Shown here in pieces: positions 63,560 to 64,000 of a stretch of DNA of 64,000 nt. The translations under genes were made by a program, and so were the position numbers. The notes under the pieces were generated by a model that searched no databases, was not told the DNA's origin, and worked only from the letters and a program-made list of their open reading frames with translations. Source of the stretch: Streptomyces sp. NBC_01294 (GTDB lineage: Bacteria > Actinomycetota > Actinomycetes > Streptomycetales > Streptomycetaceae); NCBI RefSeq assembly GCF_035917235.1, contig NZ_CP108423.1:2607001-2671000 (forward strand), read 5' to 3'. Every line of letters begins with the position of its first letter. Position 1 is the stretch's first letter.

Positions 63560-64000
63560 ATGTCACATCGGCTGCTTCGTGCCGCCTGCATCGCCGCGGT
63601 GCTCGTCACCGCCGGCCCCGTCCCCGCCGCCGACGCCGAACCGGCTGCGTCCGGCGAGTCCGTCGGCGTGCTCCTCACCCGCCTGCAAGGGCTCTACCAG
63701 AAGGCCGAGGAGGCCACCGAGGCGTACAACGCCACCGAGGTGGCCCTCAAGGCCGGGCAGAACGAGGAGCGCATCCGCTCCGCCGACCTCGGCAGGGCCC
63801 GCACCGCGCTCGACTCCGAGAAGGCCATCGCCGGGAAGCTGGCCCGGGAGCAGTACCAGAGCACGCGGGGCATCTCCCCGTACGTCCGGATGCTGCTCGC
63901 CGGGAACCCCCAGGCGGCCCTGGACCAGCGTCGGCTCGTCGCCCGCGAGGGCGCCCGGCGGGCCGCCGCGGTGAACCGGCTCGCGCGCGGCCAGAAGAAG
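63560..64000 (+). CDS. Secreted coiled-coil protein, probable NlpC/P60 peptidoglycan hydrolase (partial)
   Basis: The first 147 codons are present and the gene runs off the window. GGAGGTGATC lies 6 nt before the ATG. A signal peptide (LLRAACIAAVLVTAGPVPAA, probable cleavage near ADA) is followed by a helical coiled-coil region (LLTRLQGLYQKAEEATEAYN, then SEKAIAGKLAREQYQSTRGI). This N-terminal layout is typical of RipA-like NlpC/P60 endopeptidases of streptomycetes; the catalytic domain itself lies outside, so the assignment is inference. Confidence 0.7.
   Translation, partial: MSHRLLRAACIAAVLVTAGPVPAADAEPAASGESVGVLLTRLQGLYQKAEEATEAYNATEVALKAGQNEERIRSADLGRARTALDSEKAIAGKLAREQYQSTRGISPYVRMLLAGNPQAALDQRRLVAREGARRAAAVNRLARGQKK

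Overview
The window is high-GC actinomycete DNA and almost certainly a Streptomyces chromosome. It carries the conserved Streptomyces order lysA-hom-thrC-thrB-rho-LCP-rpmE-prfA-prmC-tsaC-PTP-glyA-wecA-like-atpIBEFHAGD, a rho gene with a very large Arg/Gly/Gln-rich insertion, a WhiJ/DUF397 module, DUF6479 and DUF6325 proteins, and many GTG starts preceded by good Shine-Dalgarno sequences.

Region 1 (1-24.85 kb, all minus strand) is core chromosome. It holds the F1Fo ATP synthase operon, cut by the window edge inside atpD, with a Rex-like operator upstream of atpI. Next come a polyprenyl-phosphate GlcNAc-1-phosphate transferase, glyA, a low-molecular-weight phosphatase homologue whose nucleophile position is Ser, the tRNA threonylcarbamoylation gene tsaC, prmC with its substrate gene prfA, rpmE, an LCP cell-wall ligase, rho, the threonine/lysine genes thrB, thrC, hom and lysA, the ArgS-like fragment protein nrtL, and an orphan response regulator.

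Region 2 (25.03-42.50 kb) is a genomic island in a tRNA-Arg(CCG) gene. A perfect 47-bp direct repeat of the tRNA 3' part bounds it (25030-25076 and 42456-42502). No integrase is present. The island carries a type I restriction-modification operon (hsdR-hsdS-hsdM) followed by a HEPN-domain protein, a Uma2 nuclease, a WhiJ/DUF397/anti-sigma-like trio, a two-gene module (an 824-aa XPB-N/helicase-associated protein and a 758-aa unknown protein), and an AAA ATPase with a DUF234-like C-terminus. It reads as a defence or accessory island.

Region 3 (42.5-64 kb) is lineage-variable chromosome. It holds an MFS exporter, an XdhC-family protein, a DUF2975/XRE pair behind a palindromic operator and an apparently leaderless start, and a non-homologous end-joining cluster (separate polymerase and ligase genes divergent from ku). 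Further along are a NERD protein, secreted and lipoprotein genes, an orphan histidine kinase with a repeat-derived tail, a TetR regulator, an intact IS481-family element with a CCTAGG target duplication, a divergent pair of diiron proteins (AurF-like and ferritin-like), an FtsW/RodA-PBP pair, DUF6325 and SHOCT genes, a long structured intergenic region, and the start of a secreted coiled-coil protein, probably an NlpC/P60 hydrolase.

Start sites were chosen from Shine-Dalgarno sequences, stop/start overlaps and family length. Long open frames antisense to these genes are GC-driven shadows and are not listed.
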